The translations under genes were made by a program, and so were the position numbers. 57,269 nucleotides of DNA from Candidatus Parepulonipiscium sp. PG-Nuni2H_MBin01. GTDB taxonomy: Bacteria > Bacillota > Clostridia > Lachnospirales > Cellulosilyticaceae. Within the stretch, counting starts at the first letter, position 1. The number at the start of each line of letters is the position of its first letter. Of this stretch, positions 44,563 through 54,861 are shown piece by piece. Where the stretch lies: the NCBI GenBank assembly GCA_001994995.1, contig MDJM01000083.1:1-57269 (forward strand), in the 5' to 3' direction. Under the pieces are notes generated by a model. That model did no database searches. It worked only from the letters and a program-made list of their open reading frames with translations, and was not told where the DNA came from.

Positions 44563-44571
44563 ATCATCTCC

Positions 44572-45228
44572 TTATGACATATACTGCCTTGAATACAAAA
44601 CCTCATGTTGCATACACCTAACATCATTCCCAGGCGCGCTAAGCCCTAAATAATTCTCATCCAGCATCATAGCTCTCCTAATCAGCTCCTCATAATACTG
44701 CGCCAAATTAAACAACATCCTCTGCCCCTCAGTCTGACTAAGCGGCACAAGCTTAACTATATTTGTAACCATAGCTGACATACTCGAATACACAAAGCAT
44801 TCCATCGCCTCAAGCTTACTTGCCCCCACAGAGGCACAGAACGCTCCATATGCAACCGTATAGTTTGCATGCTCCTTAATATACATATTATAAGTATCTC
44901 TTAAAAAAACCACATCTAGAGCCTCTACAGTCTTAATAAATCTCCTGCCCAACTTAATACTAGCCTCTCTAACTTCCCTTGCCGACATAACTGCCAACAA
45001 CAACCTATCCAACTTCACAAGCTCGTGCTCCTTAGCATCATACGCCAACGACACCGCCAACAAATCAGTATATAAAAATTGCCCCCACATATACGCCAAA
45101 ATATAACTTAGAGCATCCTCAGCAGAGCTAATAAGTCCTTTAACTACATATGTCTCTAACCCATATGACTGCGTATAACTTCCTATAGGAAACGTAGAAT
45201 CATTAATTTGCATCAACAAATAGTTCAT
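44572..45228 (-). CDS. ureF: Urease accessory protein UreF
   Basis: 218 residues, all-helical. The family start INDSTFPIGSYTQSYGLETYV, then AVMSAREVREASIKLGRRF and VAYGAFCASVGASKLEA, are typical. UreF bridges UreD and UreG in the nickel-loading complex. Its start overlaps the ureE stop by four bases, so the two are translationally coupled. Confidence 0.93.
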   Translation of the reverse strand: MNYLLMQINDSTFPIGSYTQSYGLETYVVKGLISSAEDALSYILAYMWGQFLYTDLLAVSLAYDAKEHELVKLDRLLLAVMSAREVREASIKLGRRFIKTVEALDVVFLRDTYNMYIKEHANYTVAYGAFCASVGASKLEAMECFVYSSMSAMVTNIVKLVPLSQTEGQRMLFNLAQYYEELIRRAMMLDENYLGLSAPGNDVRCMQHEVLYSRQYMS

Positions 45229-45686
45229 AGCGCTAACTCATGCGAATGACATGCATCAGAACAAATCCTATCCACCAACAACACTACATCCTCACTAACT
45301 CGCACCCCTAACTTCCTCAGCAACACTCTTACAGGCTCCTCAATTGGCGTAAAAAACTGCATCGGGCCTACACCTCTAAAAAGCGGCAGATGCCTATTCC
45401 CTAACTCATAACACACCTTCGCCACCATATCTACATCATCTACATCAATAACAAAAGCTCTCGTAGCTAACACTTCTATCACATACACACAATCACCATA
45501 AACAGCCACTACATCAGCTGGCTTTAGCACTACAGATTTATCAAACTTAATCCCTATTACATCACCATTATCCAGCTCTTTCTTAATAATCCTCTTACCT
45601 ACCTCATACCACTCCAACTTAACCTCAACCACTTCCTTACCTACAAAATCTTCAACCGACCCCAAAACCTCACAAGCTTTTATCAT
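45225..45686 (-). CDS. ureE: Urease nickel metallochaperone UreE
   Basis: 153 residues. An N-terminal peptide-binding domain, then the nickel-binding domain with GNRHLPLF (conserved His) and the final CHSHELAL with two His; it lacks the long His-rich tail of some UreE proteins. It brings nickel to UreG. It lies 12 bases after ureC; GAGGAGTG precedes the ATG. Confidence 0.92.
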   Translation of the reverse strand: MIKACEVLGSVEDFVGKEVVEVKLEWYEVGKRIIKKELDNGDVIGIKFDKSVVLKPADVVAVYGDCVYVIEVLATRAFVIDVDDVDMVAKVCYELGNRHLPLFRGVGPMQFFTPIEEPVRVLLRKLGVRVSEDVVLLVDRICSDACHSHELAL

Positions 45687-45698
45687 AAAAACACTCCT

Positions 45699-47385
45699 CT
45701 AAAATAAAAAATATAACTGACTCATAGGAAGCACCGCAGCCGCCTTGCTACAAACTGGCACACCATCTACAGTCACCTCATAAGTCTCCGCATCTACCAA
45801 AATAAGCGGCGTAGCATCATTAAGCACCAAATCTTTCTTACCTATATCTCTACAATTAACAACAGGCAAAACAATCTTCTCCAAACCAAGCTTATCAACC
45901 ACACCTGCATTAAGAGAAGCCTGCGAAACAAATGTAATACAAGTTTTATATTTAGCCTTACCTAAAGCTCCAAACATATTTCTATATACCACTGGCTGAG
46001 GAGTTGGTATGGAAGCATTCGCATCACCCATCTGGCTAGCAACAATAAAGCCTCCTTTAATAATCAGCTCAGGCTTAACACCAAAAAAAGCAGGCTTCCA
46101 AATCACTAAATCCGCAAACTTGCCTACTTCAACCGAGCCAACATACTCAGAAATGCCACTAGCAATAGCCGGATTTATAGTATACTTGGCGATATACCTC
46201 TTAGCTCTTTCATTATCCGTATAAATCTCACTACCCCTCTGCACCTTCATACTATGCGCAGTCTGCCAAGTCCTGCTTATCACCTCACCGACTCTACCCA
46301 TAGCCTGCGAGTCAGAAGACATAATAGAAAAAATACCTTCATCATGCAATACATCCTCAGCAGCAATAGTCTCAGGCCGTATCCTACTATCAGCAAATGC
46401 TAAATCCTCAGGAATATTAGGGTCTAAATGATGGCAAACCATAAGCATATCTAAATGCTCATCTATAGTATTTACAGTATAAGGCATAGTAGGGTTAGTG
46501 GAAGCTGGCAGCACGTTTGGCATACCGGCAATAGTAATAATATCAGGAGCATGACCACCTCCAGCACCCTCTGTATGAAAGGTGTGAATAGTGCGACCAG
46601 CAATAGCCTCAATAGTATCCTCAACACAGCCAGCTTCATTTAGCGTATCCGTATGAATGGCAACTTGCACATCATATTTATCCGCAACTTGCAAACACAT
46701 ATCAATGGCCGCCGGAGTACTTCCCCAGTCTTCATGTAACTTAAGCCCTAACGCACCAGCCTTAATTTGCTCCTCCAAAGGAACAGCGCTAGAACAATTG
46801 CCCTTGCCATAAAAACCAATATTAATAGGAAAATCTTCAGCAGCTTCTAACATACGCTCAATATTTAGTGGCCCCGGAGTACAAGTGGTGGCGCAAGTCC
46901 CTGCAGCAGGACCAGTACCACCGCCAATCATAGTAGTAATTCCGCTATATAGAGCAGTCTCTATCTGCTGTGGGCAAATAAAATGCACATGAGTATCAAT
47001 ACCGCCTGCAGTAATAATCATACCCTCACCAGCTACAGCTTCAGTACTTGCTCCAACAACCATAGTTACGCCATCTTGAATATCTGGATTGCCAGCCTTT
47101 CCTATACCTACGATATTGCCATCTTTAATGCCTATATCCGCTTTAACAATCCCCCAATAATCTAAAATTAAAGCATTGGATTACCATATCTAGCGCGCCT
47201 TCTAGCGATGATAGAGTAGCACTACAGCCCATGCCATCCCTAAGCGTCTTACCTCCGCCAAACTTAATCTCATCACCGTATACTGTATAATCTTTTTCAA
47301 CCTCAATAAATAACTCAGTATCAGCTAATCTAACCTTATCACCTACTGTGGGTCCAAACATCGATACATAACTACATCTCTTCAT
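45699..47385 (-). pseudogene. ureC: Urease alpha subunit ureC, interrupted by one frameshift
   Basis: Two frames together encode a complete catalytic subunit of about 562 residues. The first part (47385 to ~47182) reads [20 protein letters not shown] to [10 protein letters not shown] and then runs into CFNF...* The second (from ~47178) continues [16 protein letters not shown] to the typical end LYFLF. Net change is two bases missing near 47178-47182. All catalytic residues are intact: THVH, carbamylated Lys in [27 protein letters not shown], flap MVCHHL and SSDSQAMGR. Either a recent mutation or a sequence error; an error seems likelier given the otherwise intact operon. The start overlaps the ureB end by 14 bases. 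Confidence 0.88.
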
Positions 47386-47731
47386 TATCCATAAACCCTC
47401 TTTCCTTAGCAATATTTACAGCAGTTTCTATATCAGCATTATATAAACCATTTAGCCCTACTACTGTCTTTTTACCACCTAACTCCACTAGCTCTACTCT
47501 TAGTTGCTCACCTGGTTCAAACCTAACCGAAGTGCCTGATGGAATGTTTAATCTAAAACCATAAGCTTCTCTTCTGTCAAGCTTCAGTAGCTTATTAACT
47601 TCAAAAAAATGATAGTGGGAGCCTACTTGAATTGGTCTATCTCCACTATTTACTACCACTAGTTCCTTAACAGCCTTGCCGCTATTAATTACTATTTCCT
47701 TATCATCAATTATTACCTCACCTGGAATCAT
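47372..47731 (-). CDS. ureB: Urease beta subunit
   Basis: 119 residues. [57 protein letters not shown] and [18 protein letters not shown] match UreB throughout. It is a structural subunit of the (alpha-beta-gamma)3 urease. It sits 11 bases after ureA and overlaps ureC. Confidence 0.95.
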   Translation of the reverse strand: MIPGEVIIDDKEIVINSGKAVKELVVVNSGDRPIQVGSHYHFFEVNKLLKLDRREAYGFRLNIPSGTSVRFEPGEQLRVELVELGGKKTVVGLNGLYNADIETAVNIAKERGFMDNEEM

Positions 47732-47742
47732 TGTTACCCCTC

Positions 47743-48045
47743 CTACCTAATTGGACTATGAACAGTCACTAACTTGGTGCCATCTGGGAATGTCGCCTCT
47801 ATCTGCACATTCTCTACCATATGAGCTACACCTTCCATTACATCATCCGCGCTTAGTAACTGCTGTCCCATGCTCATTAACTGCGCGACAGAATGGCCAT
47901 CTCTAGCTAGCTCATATAGCTCGGATGATATATATGCTACTGCTTCTACATAATTTAACTTTAAACCCCTGTTCATACGCGCTTTTGCTAATTCACCTGC
48001 TTGATGAATTAATAATCTCTCAATTTCTCTTGGTGTTAAATGCAT
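47743..48045 (-). CDS. ureA: Urease gamma subunit
   Basis: 100 residues. [63 protein letters not shown] match UreA along the full length. First gene of the operon ureABCEFGD; TAGGAGG precedes the ATG. Urease splits urea to ammonia and carbon dioxide in the cytoplasm. Confidence 0.96.
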   Translation of the reverse strand: MHLTPREIERLLIHQAGELAKARMNRGLKLNYVEAVAYISSELYELARDGHSVAQLMSMGQQLLSADDVMEGVAHMVENVQIEATFPDGTKLVTVHSPIR

Positions 48046-48072
48046 AGTATCCTCCTAAATCTAGACATAACA

Positions 48073-48104
48073 AATGGCGCTACTCTTATTCACGTAGCGC
48101 CATT
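48073..48104 (-). repeat. Stable inverted repeat in the urease leader
   Basis: Perfect 11-base arms AATGGCGCTAC and GTAGCGCCATT around ten bases. On the + strand a T tract follows, as in a terminator, but no + strand gene ends here; on the operon strand the hairpin lies near the 5' end of the message. Confidence 0.7.
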
Positions 48105-48113
48105 GCTTTTTTT

Positions 48114-48142
48114 ATGATAACATAATGACGTTAGTCTGTCAA
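48114..48142 (-). promoter_or_regulatory. Sigma-A promoter of the urease operon
   Basis: Reverse strand TTGACA, 17 bases, TATCAT with TG one base before it. The -35 box overlaps the last codons of the upstream GGDEF-EAL gene. Confidence 0.75.
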
Positions 48143-50427
48143 CTGTGCAGCAGTTTTTTAAACTCCTCAAATACTACTGGTCTTGAGAAGTAGTACCCCT
48201 GTATTAAGCCAAATTGCTTTAAGGCATCAAACTGCTCTTGCGTCTCTACTCCCTCTATTATTGTCTGCATCTCTAGCGAGTTAGATATTCGAGTTATACC
48301 ATCTATTATTGAATAATCTTTGGCGTTATCCACAAATATCTTGTCTATCTTTATAATATCCAATTTGTATTCCTGTAGATAACTAAATGATGAATACCCT
48401 GTACCAAAGTCATCTAGTGCCACATCAATCCCTACTCTTTTTAGCTCGGCTAAATTCTTTCTAACAATCTCCTTATCCTCTAATAACACCGACTCAGTTA
48501 TCTCAAAACAAACATATTTGTATTCAATAGAATACCTATCTAATATAGCTAGTGCGTTTGTTACAAAATCATCCTCCATCATCTGTATAGGAGATATATT
48601 TATAGATATTTGCATTTCGTGACCACAGTCTAATAACACTCGTATATCTTTAGCGACGCGTTCAATAATCCAGTTACCTAATAGTATTATCATGCGAGTC
48701 TGCTCAGCTATAAATATAAATTCGTTGGGAGGTACAAATCCTAGCTCGCCACTAAACCACCTAATTAATGCCTCGGCCTTCTTAATGTGCCTGTCGCCAT
48801 CTATTATTGGTTGATAATATATAACAAACTCACTTAAGCCAACTGCAGTGCCAAGTAGTTCTTTTATGCGCTCCTCTTTGATGTATGTGGAATATATATC
48901 TTGATTAAATAACAATATGCCAGAAGTGTTTAAATCCTTAGCATGCTTTATCATTACATATATCTTGGTTATCATATCCTCCTCAGTGTGGCACTGTAGT
49001 GGACAGCTAATGCCTGCTGCATTGAATTCTATATATATAGGCTTTTTGTTGGGATATAGCAATGGGCTATTGAAGATGTCTAGGATTTGCTTTTTGTAGC
49101 AATGTTGGACATCGCGGTCGGTGTGAGGGACCATTATTATAAACTCATCGCCAGAGTAGCGGATTACTACGCCTCTTTCATGTGATACGCTATTTTTAAG
49201 CTTTGTAGCTACAGCTTGTAATACAAAATCGCCAGTGACATCGCCAACTGCGTCGTTTACGCCTTTAAAATTCTTAATATCTAAAAGCATGATTAAGAAT
49301 GGTTCGCCTGCATCATTAAACTTCTGATAATACAGCTTTACCATCTTTCTGTTAGGGAGATTAGTAAGCTCATCATAATATAGCAATTGTCTAATCTTCT
49401 TAGGCAATTTATCCTCAATATGTTTGGCAAGCTCGCCCATCCTACTTATGCCTGTTTTATACTCATAACTGTTGTCGCCAAGCTCTTCTATTATATGAAC
49501 TAAACTGTCTAGTGCCTTTGATACTGGCTTTAGTAGTATTATTAAGCTTATTGTGATTATTATTGCTATACACAGAATTAGTAATATTATCCTTGTTATT
49601 GTATTACTACTATTTGCTGCTACTTCAGGATTTGCCTTAATGCTGTCTAAATCTACTATAAATGTGATGCCCATATTGCCTTCATCAGTATAGTTTATAA
49701 TTTCTACATTTTTGCCAGCGTAGTATTTAGTAATATCGTTTATTTCGGTGCCTATTTGTTTATTGCTAGAATAGCTAGTGCCATCATCAGCGTGGATAAT
49801 GATGTCTAGGTCGGCGATGGCGTAATTTTGTTTTAGTTTTTCTATAAGTGAATCTAGATAGATGTCTAGGGATATAGCGCCTAGTGGCTCTTGTGTTTCG
49901 GGGTCGTATATAAAGCGTACGATGCTAAATAAGCTTATGTCATCGCTTTCCCACTGGGTGTATTGTGCGGTGGCTACAGCAGTTTGGGATTGTTCTATTT
50001 CTTCTGTTAGCCATGGGCGAGAGTATACATCGTAGTTGGTGCCATATTCATTATCTGATATAAAGAATTGGTCGGCGATGCTTATGACTGTGATTTTCTC
50101 TACAAAGCTTAAGCTTATTATTATATCATTGAAGCTGGCGACGATGTCTTTTAAGGTGTCGCCATACTGCTGTGTGTAGCCGTTGTTTTTAACGTCTACT
50201 AAAGTCTGCTGTATTTCATCTTTTTGGGCTATGACATTTACTGTGTCTAACAGCAGTTGTAAATCTTCCATCAGGTGACTCATTACATCGTTGCTTTGCA
50301 TTATACTTACGAATGATACTGTATTATCGTCGATTACCTCTGTGGTAATGTTGGTCATGTAAATGACGGATACGATGATTGCTAGGGCTAGTGCTACCAA
50401 CTTGGAGTCGGCTAATTTGATTTTCAT
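48139..50427 (-). CDS. dCache-GGDEF-EAL protein, probable c-di-GMP phosphodiesterase
   Basis: 762 residues. Membrane segments at ~9-26 and ~280-299 enclose an extracellular double-Cache sensor with YDVYSRPWL (132-140). The GGDEF domain starts YYDELTNLPNRK but its active site is SGDEF (425-429), so it is probably not a cyclase and may bind GTP. The EAL domain is complete: EALIRW (E552), INISP, EITES, DDFGTGYSS, IKIDKIF, IIEGVET, QGYYFSRP. It should degrade c-di-GMP when its ligand binds. Close paralogue of the gene at 54862-57144, in opposite orientation. Confidence 0.92.
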   Translation of the reverse strand: MKIKLADSKLVALALAIIVSVIYMTNITTEVIDDNTVSFVSIMQSNDVMSHLMEDLQLLLDTVNVIAQKDEIQQTLVDVKNNGYTQQYGDTLKDIVASFNDIIISLSFVEKITVISIADQFFISDNEYGTNYDVYSRPWLTEEIEQSQTAVATAQYTQWESDDISLFSIVRFIYDPETQEPLGAISLDIYLDSLIEKLKQNYAIADLDIIIHADDGTSYSSNKQIGTEINDITKYYAGKNVEIINYTDEGNMGITFIVDLDSIKANPEVAANSSNTITRIILLILCIAIIITISLIILLKPVSKALDSLVHIIEELGDNSYEYKTGISRMGELAKHIEDKLPKKIRQLLYYDELTNLPNRKMVKLYYQKFNDAGEPFLIMLLDIKNFKGVNDAVGDVTGDFVLQAVATKLKNSVSHERGVVIRYSGDEFIIMVPHTDRDVQHCYKKQILDIFNSPLLYPNKKPIYIEFNAAGISCPLQCHTEEDMITKIYVMIKHAKDLNTSGILLFNQDIYSTYIKEERIKELLGTAVGLSEFVIYYQPIIDGDRHIKKAEALIRWFSGELGFVPPNEFIFIAEQTRMIILLGNWIIERVAKDIRVLLDCGHEMQISINISPIQMMEDDFVTNALAILDRYSIEYKYVCFEITESVLLEDKEIVRKNLAELKRVGIDVALDDFGTGYSSFSYLQEYKLDIIKIDKIFVDNAKDYSIIDGITRISNSLEMQTIIEGVETQEQFDALKQFGLIQGYYFSRPVVFEEFKKLLHS

Positions 50428-50513
50428 ATAGGTTCCCCCTTATGTATTTGTTAGAAATGAATTTCATTAAATTCCTACTTATTTAGTATATCATATAACA
50501 GAAAAATTGAGAA

Positions 50514-50537
50514 TAAAAAAAAGGAGCCAAGGCTCCT
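50514..50537 (-). terminator. Terminator after the chemoreceptor gene
   Basis: Reverse strand AGGAGCC, TT, GGCTCCT followed by TTTTTTTT. Confidence 0.85.
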
Positions 50538-50538
50538 A

Positions 50539-52656
50539 TTAACTAAATTTAAAAAAGCTTAACAAGTCTTTTAGTTCTTCTGACTGACGAGCTAGTTCTT
50601 GACTAATGGAAGCAGATTCTTCCGAAGTTGCAGTGTTAGTTTGAACAACAGCTGAAATTTGTTTAGTACCTGCTAAAAGTTCTTTAACATCGCCTTGTTG
50701 AGATTGAGTTTTTTCAAGTAACTCCTCAAAAAACTCTGCTGTTTCATTTATACTATGCACAATTTCAGAAAGGCTTTTTTCGGTGTCATTAGCCATGTTT
50801 TGGCCTTCTTGAACGTAAGACTGACTTTCCTTAATAATCTCTTCTATCTCTTTAACAGTTTCGGAACTCCTACCTGCTAAGTCGCGGATTTCGTTAGCAA
50901 CAACAGCAAAACCTTTGCCAGCTTCACCAGCACGAGCTGACTCTATAGCTGCATTAAGTGCTAGTAGGTTAGTTTGGCTAGCAATGTTATCTACTGTTTT
51001 TAATACTTCACCAATAATTTCACTAGTTTTACTTATTTTACCCATAGAAACTAACATATTTGCCATAGCAATAGTACCTTGGTCGGCTTTAAGTTTAGCT
51101 TCAGTGGAAAGCTTAGTAGTTTCTTTAACTTGGCTAAGAGTTTCGTTAACGCCCTCGCCAATGTTTTCAGTGGTGGCGATAAATTGTTCAATTAAATCAG
51201 CTTGCTCAGTAGCACCTTCAGCAAGTTCAGTAGCACCCATAGCGATGTTTTCAGAACCATCGGCAACAAGTTCAGCTGCTAAGCTAATTTGACCTAACGA
51301 ATTATCAAGTGTTTCGCAAATACTTTCCATAGCAACTTTAATAGGTTGAAACTGACCAGGGTAAGTAGCTTTTAAACCACTAACGAGGTTAAAATTACCT
51401 TTAGCCATATTAGATAAAGTAGACTGCGTTTCCTCAATAATATCACTTAATCTATCAGACATAGTAATGAAGTTTGTAACTAACTTGCCAATTTCATCGT
51501 TAGAAGTGCTGTTTAGGTTTACAGAAGATAGATTACCATTAGCTATATCAGTAGATGCATCAACAAGTGATTTTAGAGGTTTAAGCATGTTAGTGATAAT
51601 CATATTAGAGCTAATAGCAAGAGCGATTATAACGCCAATACAAGAGATAATTATAGTTGCAGAGATAGCAATTATAGAGCTTCTGTAATCTGTAACTTCT
51701 AACCTAATTTGAGACCACCACGTTTCTCCACTAACCTCGAATGGGTAGAAAAATCTTAGGTGATGGGTACCATTGGAATGCTCTGCTTGAATGCTAAATG
51801 GTTGCTTGGTGCTAACTTTAGATAGTAACTCTGAAGCACTTGAAGCTTTTAACGTTGAATCTAAGTTAACACCAATAGAACCGCCGCCAGTGTTATATAG
51901 CAATACTAGGGATTCATCTAGGATGCTAGCGGCCATTGTATCATAGCGCTCATCTGATGATTTAATCGCATCAAAGTTAGAGGCTATGATGCGTAGAACT
52001 ATAACGCCTTTAAACTCTGAATTATAGGTCATAGGGACTGATATATAGGTAAGGTATCGGCCGTCCTCAGCTAGCTCAGTGGTGCTAAATGTTGCGTTAT
52101 CGGAATTTTTACCCGCTAGGTATAATTCAGAATTAATGTAGCTAGTATAAGAGTCAATGACTGTGTAAGAACTATTAGCAGCAGTAGACTCAGTTACATG
52201 GATAGCATAGGTTTCGATATTTGGGTCGAAAGCGTATGGCTCAAAGTATATGCCGATTTCGCAAATATCAGTTTTATCATTATTAATAGCTGCAATAGAA
52301 GTATTAATGATGTAGTTTTCCGCAGAATAATTAGCTAGCGGCAATAACTGCTCAGGATAAACTTCGCTATGCTCAGTATATTCAATGCTCCTACCATTTT
52401 TACTAACTGTATTAAATAGATTAGATAAATAATTTTCAAAATCTTCAGCAACAAAAATACTAGACTCGAGTTTAGTTTGAGCTATGGAAGCATTAGCTTC
52501 AGCTAAGTTAGCGAATTCTCCACTCATACTTTTAGTTAAAGCTGAAATTACTTGTACAACAGAAAGAACAACAAGCAGAATTAAACAAATAGTAACAATG
52601 GCAGTGACTCGCCAAGCAATTTTGGTTGATAAACTGTCTTCTTTAATGTGTTTCAT
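50539..52656 (-). CDS. Methyl-accepting chemotaxis protein with extracellular Cache-type sensor
   Basis: 705 residues. First membrane helix ~14-35, a ~290-residue periplasmic-type double-Cache domain, second helix ~331-352, HAMP ([20 protein letters not shown]), then a long signalling coil. Its tip [26 protein letters not shown] binds CheA and CheW. No CheR-binding pentapeptide at the end. Several Gln/Glu pairs could be methylated. It implies a complete chemotaxis system elsewhere. The ATG is about 75 bases after a sigma-28-type promoter. Confidence 0.95.
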   Translation of the reverse strand: MKHIKEDSLSTKIAWRVTAIVTICLILLVVLSVVQVISALTKSMSGEFANLAEANASIAQTKLESSIFVAEDFENYLSNLFNTVSKNGRSIEYTEHSEVYPEQLLPLANYSAENYIINTSIAAINNDKTDICEIGIYFEPYAFDPNIETYAIHVTESTAANSSYTVIDSYTSYINSELYLAGKNSDNATFSTTELAEDGRYLTYISVPMTYNSEFKGVIVLRIIASNFDAIKSSDERYDTMAASILDESLVLLYNTGGGSIGVNLDSTLKASSASELLSKVSTKQPFSIQAEHSNGTHHLRFFYPFEVSGETWWSQIRLEVTDYRSSIIAISATIIISCIGVIIALAISSNMIITNMLKPLKSLVDASTDIANGNLSSVNLNSTSNDEIGKLVTNFITMSDRLSDIIEETQSTLSNMAKGNFNLVSGLKATYPGQFQPIKVAMESICETLDNSLGQISLAAELVADGSENIAMGATELAEGATEQADLIEQFIATTENIGEGVNETLSQVKETTKLSTEAKLKADQGTIAMANMLVSMGKISKTSEIIGEVLKTVDNIASQTNLLALNAAIESARAGEAGKGFAVVANEIRDLAGRSSETVKEIEEIIKESQSYVQEGQNMANDTEKSLSEIVHSINETAEFFEELLEKTQSQQGDVKELLAGTKQISAVVQTNTATSEESASISQELARQSEELKDLLSFFKFS

Positions 52657-53184
52657 ATCACCCTATCTCCTTTTCGGTTTTTTTTTAATATTGTAGAACG
52701 TACTTTTATATTGTGTCACTCTTCTTATAATTTATATCGGATAGAGAAAAATAATCTTTACTGTCAACATTTACCGAACTATGTAATAAAAATGATTAGA
52801 GCGCATAATAAAACGAAGCAAGGTATCCACAATATAATTTTTATGCAATTGTTTGTTTAGTACATCTAAATATAAATATGTTGTTGCTTATAAAAAATAT
52901 ACCATTTTCCATAAGTATTGCTTATAATTGTGGAAAATTTTTAGTTTTATTATTAATGATTAACGTAAACTTAAATTAATTTGTATAGTAACTTAGTTAA
53001 AAAATTTTCCAATAATAAATTAGTAAATATTGATATTGTTTAATGTTGAAAATTAGTCTATTGTATTTTTAATGTACATAATAATATATAAAGCACGAGC
53101 ATATGAAGAGCAATTTAACAAGAAACATTAATAAGCAGTTAAAAAGTAATTTAAAAGTAATTTAATGAGGAGGAAAGAAAGCGT
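52657..53184. other. AT-rich divergent intergenic region
   Basis: No gene. It holds the chemoreceptor promoter at 52734-52760, an inverted repeat at 52905-52937 (TTTTCC-ATAAG-TATTG-CTTAT-N6-GGAAAA) and a direct repeat of AAAAGTAATTTAA near 53140-53164 before the ribosome binding site of the diguanylate cyclase. I saw no c-di-GMP riboswitch. Confidence 0.6.
52734..52760 (-). promoter_or_regulatory. Sigma-28 (SigD)-type promoter of the chemoreceptor
   Basis: Reverse strand TAAA, 15 bases, TCCGATAT: full match at -35 and seven of eight bases at -10 with the correct spacing. Confidence 0.7.
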
Positions 53185-54768
53185 ATGATAACAATTATAT
53201 TGAATGTAGTATTAATGGCCATATTTTTTACGCATAATTACATTTTACTTAAAGTGCTGAATAATATTTTTGATATAGAAGCGAAACAATGTAAAATGAT
53301 AATATTATCGGTATCAAATGTAGTAGTAAATATTTGGTTGAAAGGAGTGTTTCCTGATTATACTTTATTAGCTTATTTAATACTTACAACATTTCATTTT
53401 ATACAAGTATATGTGTATATAAATACACCGAGGTTGATAAGGGTAGGAATAGGGTTAATGTTCCCAGTACATATAATGGCAAATTCATTTTTAGTGTGCA
53501 CAATATGCGCTTATATAACGAAGCAGAGTTATAGTTATATTTATCAAACAGAAACTATATTTCTAGCAACTAGGTTAATTTCAGTGACATTATTAATAGT
53601 GTTTGTGGCTATTTTGGCTCTTATTAGAAAGGATGTTCTACAAAGTATTTTAAAAAAACATCCGGAGAGGCTAAAAATATTTGCAGTATTAGAATTGCTA
53701 ATGATGATGCAGTTAATGGGGACAGTACATTTGTTTACTAATGTAGATTATAATATATATGTAATAACGACAGTGCTAATAACATCCATATTAATGTTGG
53801 GGATATTTTATACAGGATTATTTATGCTAATAGGGTTTGATATATTAGAAGAGCACAAGATACATTCTAATTCAGGAATATTAGAGAGCATGTATAGGAA
53901 TATGTTGATAGAGAAATCGGAAAGGACGATAGAAATAGATTGCTATACAGGAAAGGTTATAAATCATGTGTTTCAGGGAGAGGTGCAGCACTCGTTTATA
54001 GGAACGTCGTATGATAAGTTAATTCAGTCTATAGTAGAGACTAATTTGCATCCAGGTGATAAAGAACTATTTTTAACGAAACATGAGTTAGAGTATATGA
54101 TATTGTTGTGTGATACGATAAGTGTATCTTCATATGAATGTGAGTATAGGTTAAGGTCAGCAGAGTCAGAGTATTTTTGGTATAAGGATACGATAAGCGT
54201 ACAGCATCATGAAAATGGCCAGGATATTACAGCGATAATATTGACTAACAATATACAGACAGAGAAGAATTTAGCTTTTTGGGCCAATATAGATAGGTTG
54301 TCTGGGTTGTATAATAAGATTGCAACAGAGGAGTTAATAAGAGAGCATTTAAAACAACATTGCTATGGTATTATGTTTATGATAGATATAGATAACTTTA
54401 AAGCTATAAATGATAATTTTGGACATGATATAGGGGATGAAGTAATAAAAGAGATATCTACGAAGTTAAGTTGTATATTTAAATCAGGTGACATAATAGG
54501 GCGTATGGGCGGAGATGAATTTATGGTATTTATAAAGAATGAAGTGCCATTAAATTTGGTTGATAAGGCTATTAAAATATGTGAATCAGTTTATACAACT
54601 TATTTTGATGATAGTAACAAAATAACTATATCCGCAAGCATTGGGATAAGTGAAGTTACGGAGAAAGTATGTACATTCCAGAGTTTGTATAAGATGGCAG
54701 ATATGGCGTTATATGAGTCTAAAAAGAGAGGGAAAAATACTTATACAATAGGACAGACGAAACTTTAA
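53185..54768 (+). CDS. Membrane-bound diguanylate cyclase
   Basis: 527 residues. Seven or so membrane helices occupy residues 1-225. A PAS-like middle region follows (ESMYRNMLIEKSERTIEIDCYTG), then a GGDEF domain at ~360-520 with LSGLYNKIATEEL, FMIDIDNFKAINDNFGHDIGD and an intact GRMGGDEFMVF (G442-F446). It should make c-di-GMP from GTP. The inhibitory site is degenerate (KSGD in place of RxxD), suggesting weak product inhibition. GAGGAGG precedes the ATG. It runs in the same direction as the GGDEF-EAL gene 93 bases downstream. Confidence 0.92.
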   Translation: MITIILNVVLMAIFFTHNYILLKVLNNIFDIEAKQCKMIILSVSNVVVNIWLKGVFPDYTLLAYLILTTFHFIQVYVYINTPRLIRVGIGLMFPVHIMANSFLVCTICAYITKQSYSYIYQTETIFLATRLISVTLLIVFVAILALIRKDVLQSILKKHPERLKIFAVLELLMMMQLMGTVHLFTNVDYNIYVITTVLITSILMLGIFYTGLFMLIGFDILEEHKIHSNSGILESMYRNMLIEKSERTIEIDCYTGKVINHVFQGEVQHSFIGTSYDKLIQSIVETNLHPGDKELFLTKHELEYMILLCDTISVSSYECEYRLRSAESEYFWYKDTISVQHHENGQDITAIILTNNIQTEKNLAFWANIDRLSGLYNKIATEELIREHLKQHCYGIMFMIDIDNFKAINDNFGHDIGDEVIKEISTKLSCIFKSGDIIGRMGGDEFMVFIKNEVPLNLVDKAIKICESVYTTYFDDSNKITISASIGISEVTEKVCTFQSLYKMADMALYESKKRGKNTYTIGQTKL

Positions 54769-54796
54769 GTTCCCATAATTCTTTAAATATATACTA

Positions 54797-54825
54797 TTGA
54801 TAAAATTGGATATATATGGTATATA
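54797..54825 (+). promoter_or_regulatory. Possible promoter of the second GGDEF-EAL gene
   Basis: TTGATA at 54797-54802, 17 bases, TATATA at 54820-54825, within a run of TATA-like repeats; AAAGGGGGG precedes the ATG. Confidence 0.5.
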
Positions 54826-54861
54826 TTATAGTATATACAAAGTTAAAGGGGGGTTATAAAA

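Noticed and set aside
47143-47412. Separate small protein encoded at 47143-47412
   Set aside because: It is the N-terminal part of UreC ending out of frame; the sequence continues in the neighbouring frame.
52657-53184. c-di-GMP riboswitch in the divergent signalling region
   Set aside because: No GEMM-type core (such as the GCACAGGGCAAACC-like block) could be found; the region is simply AT-rich with one inverted repeat.
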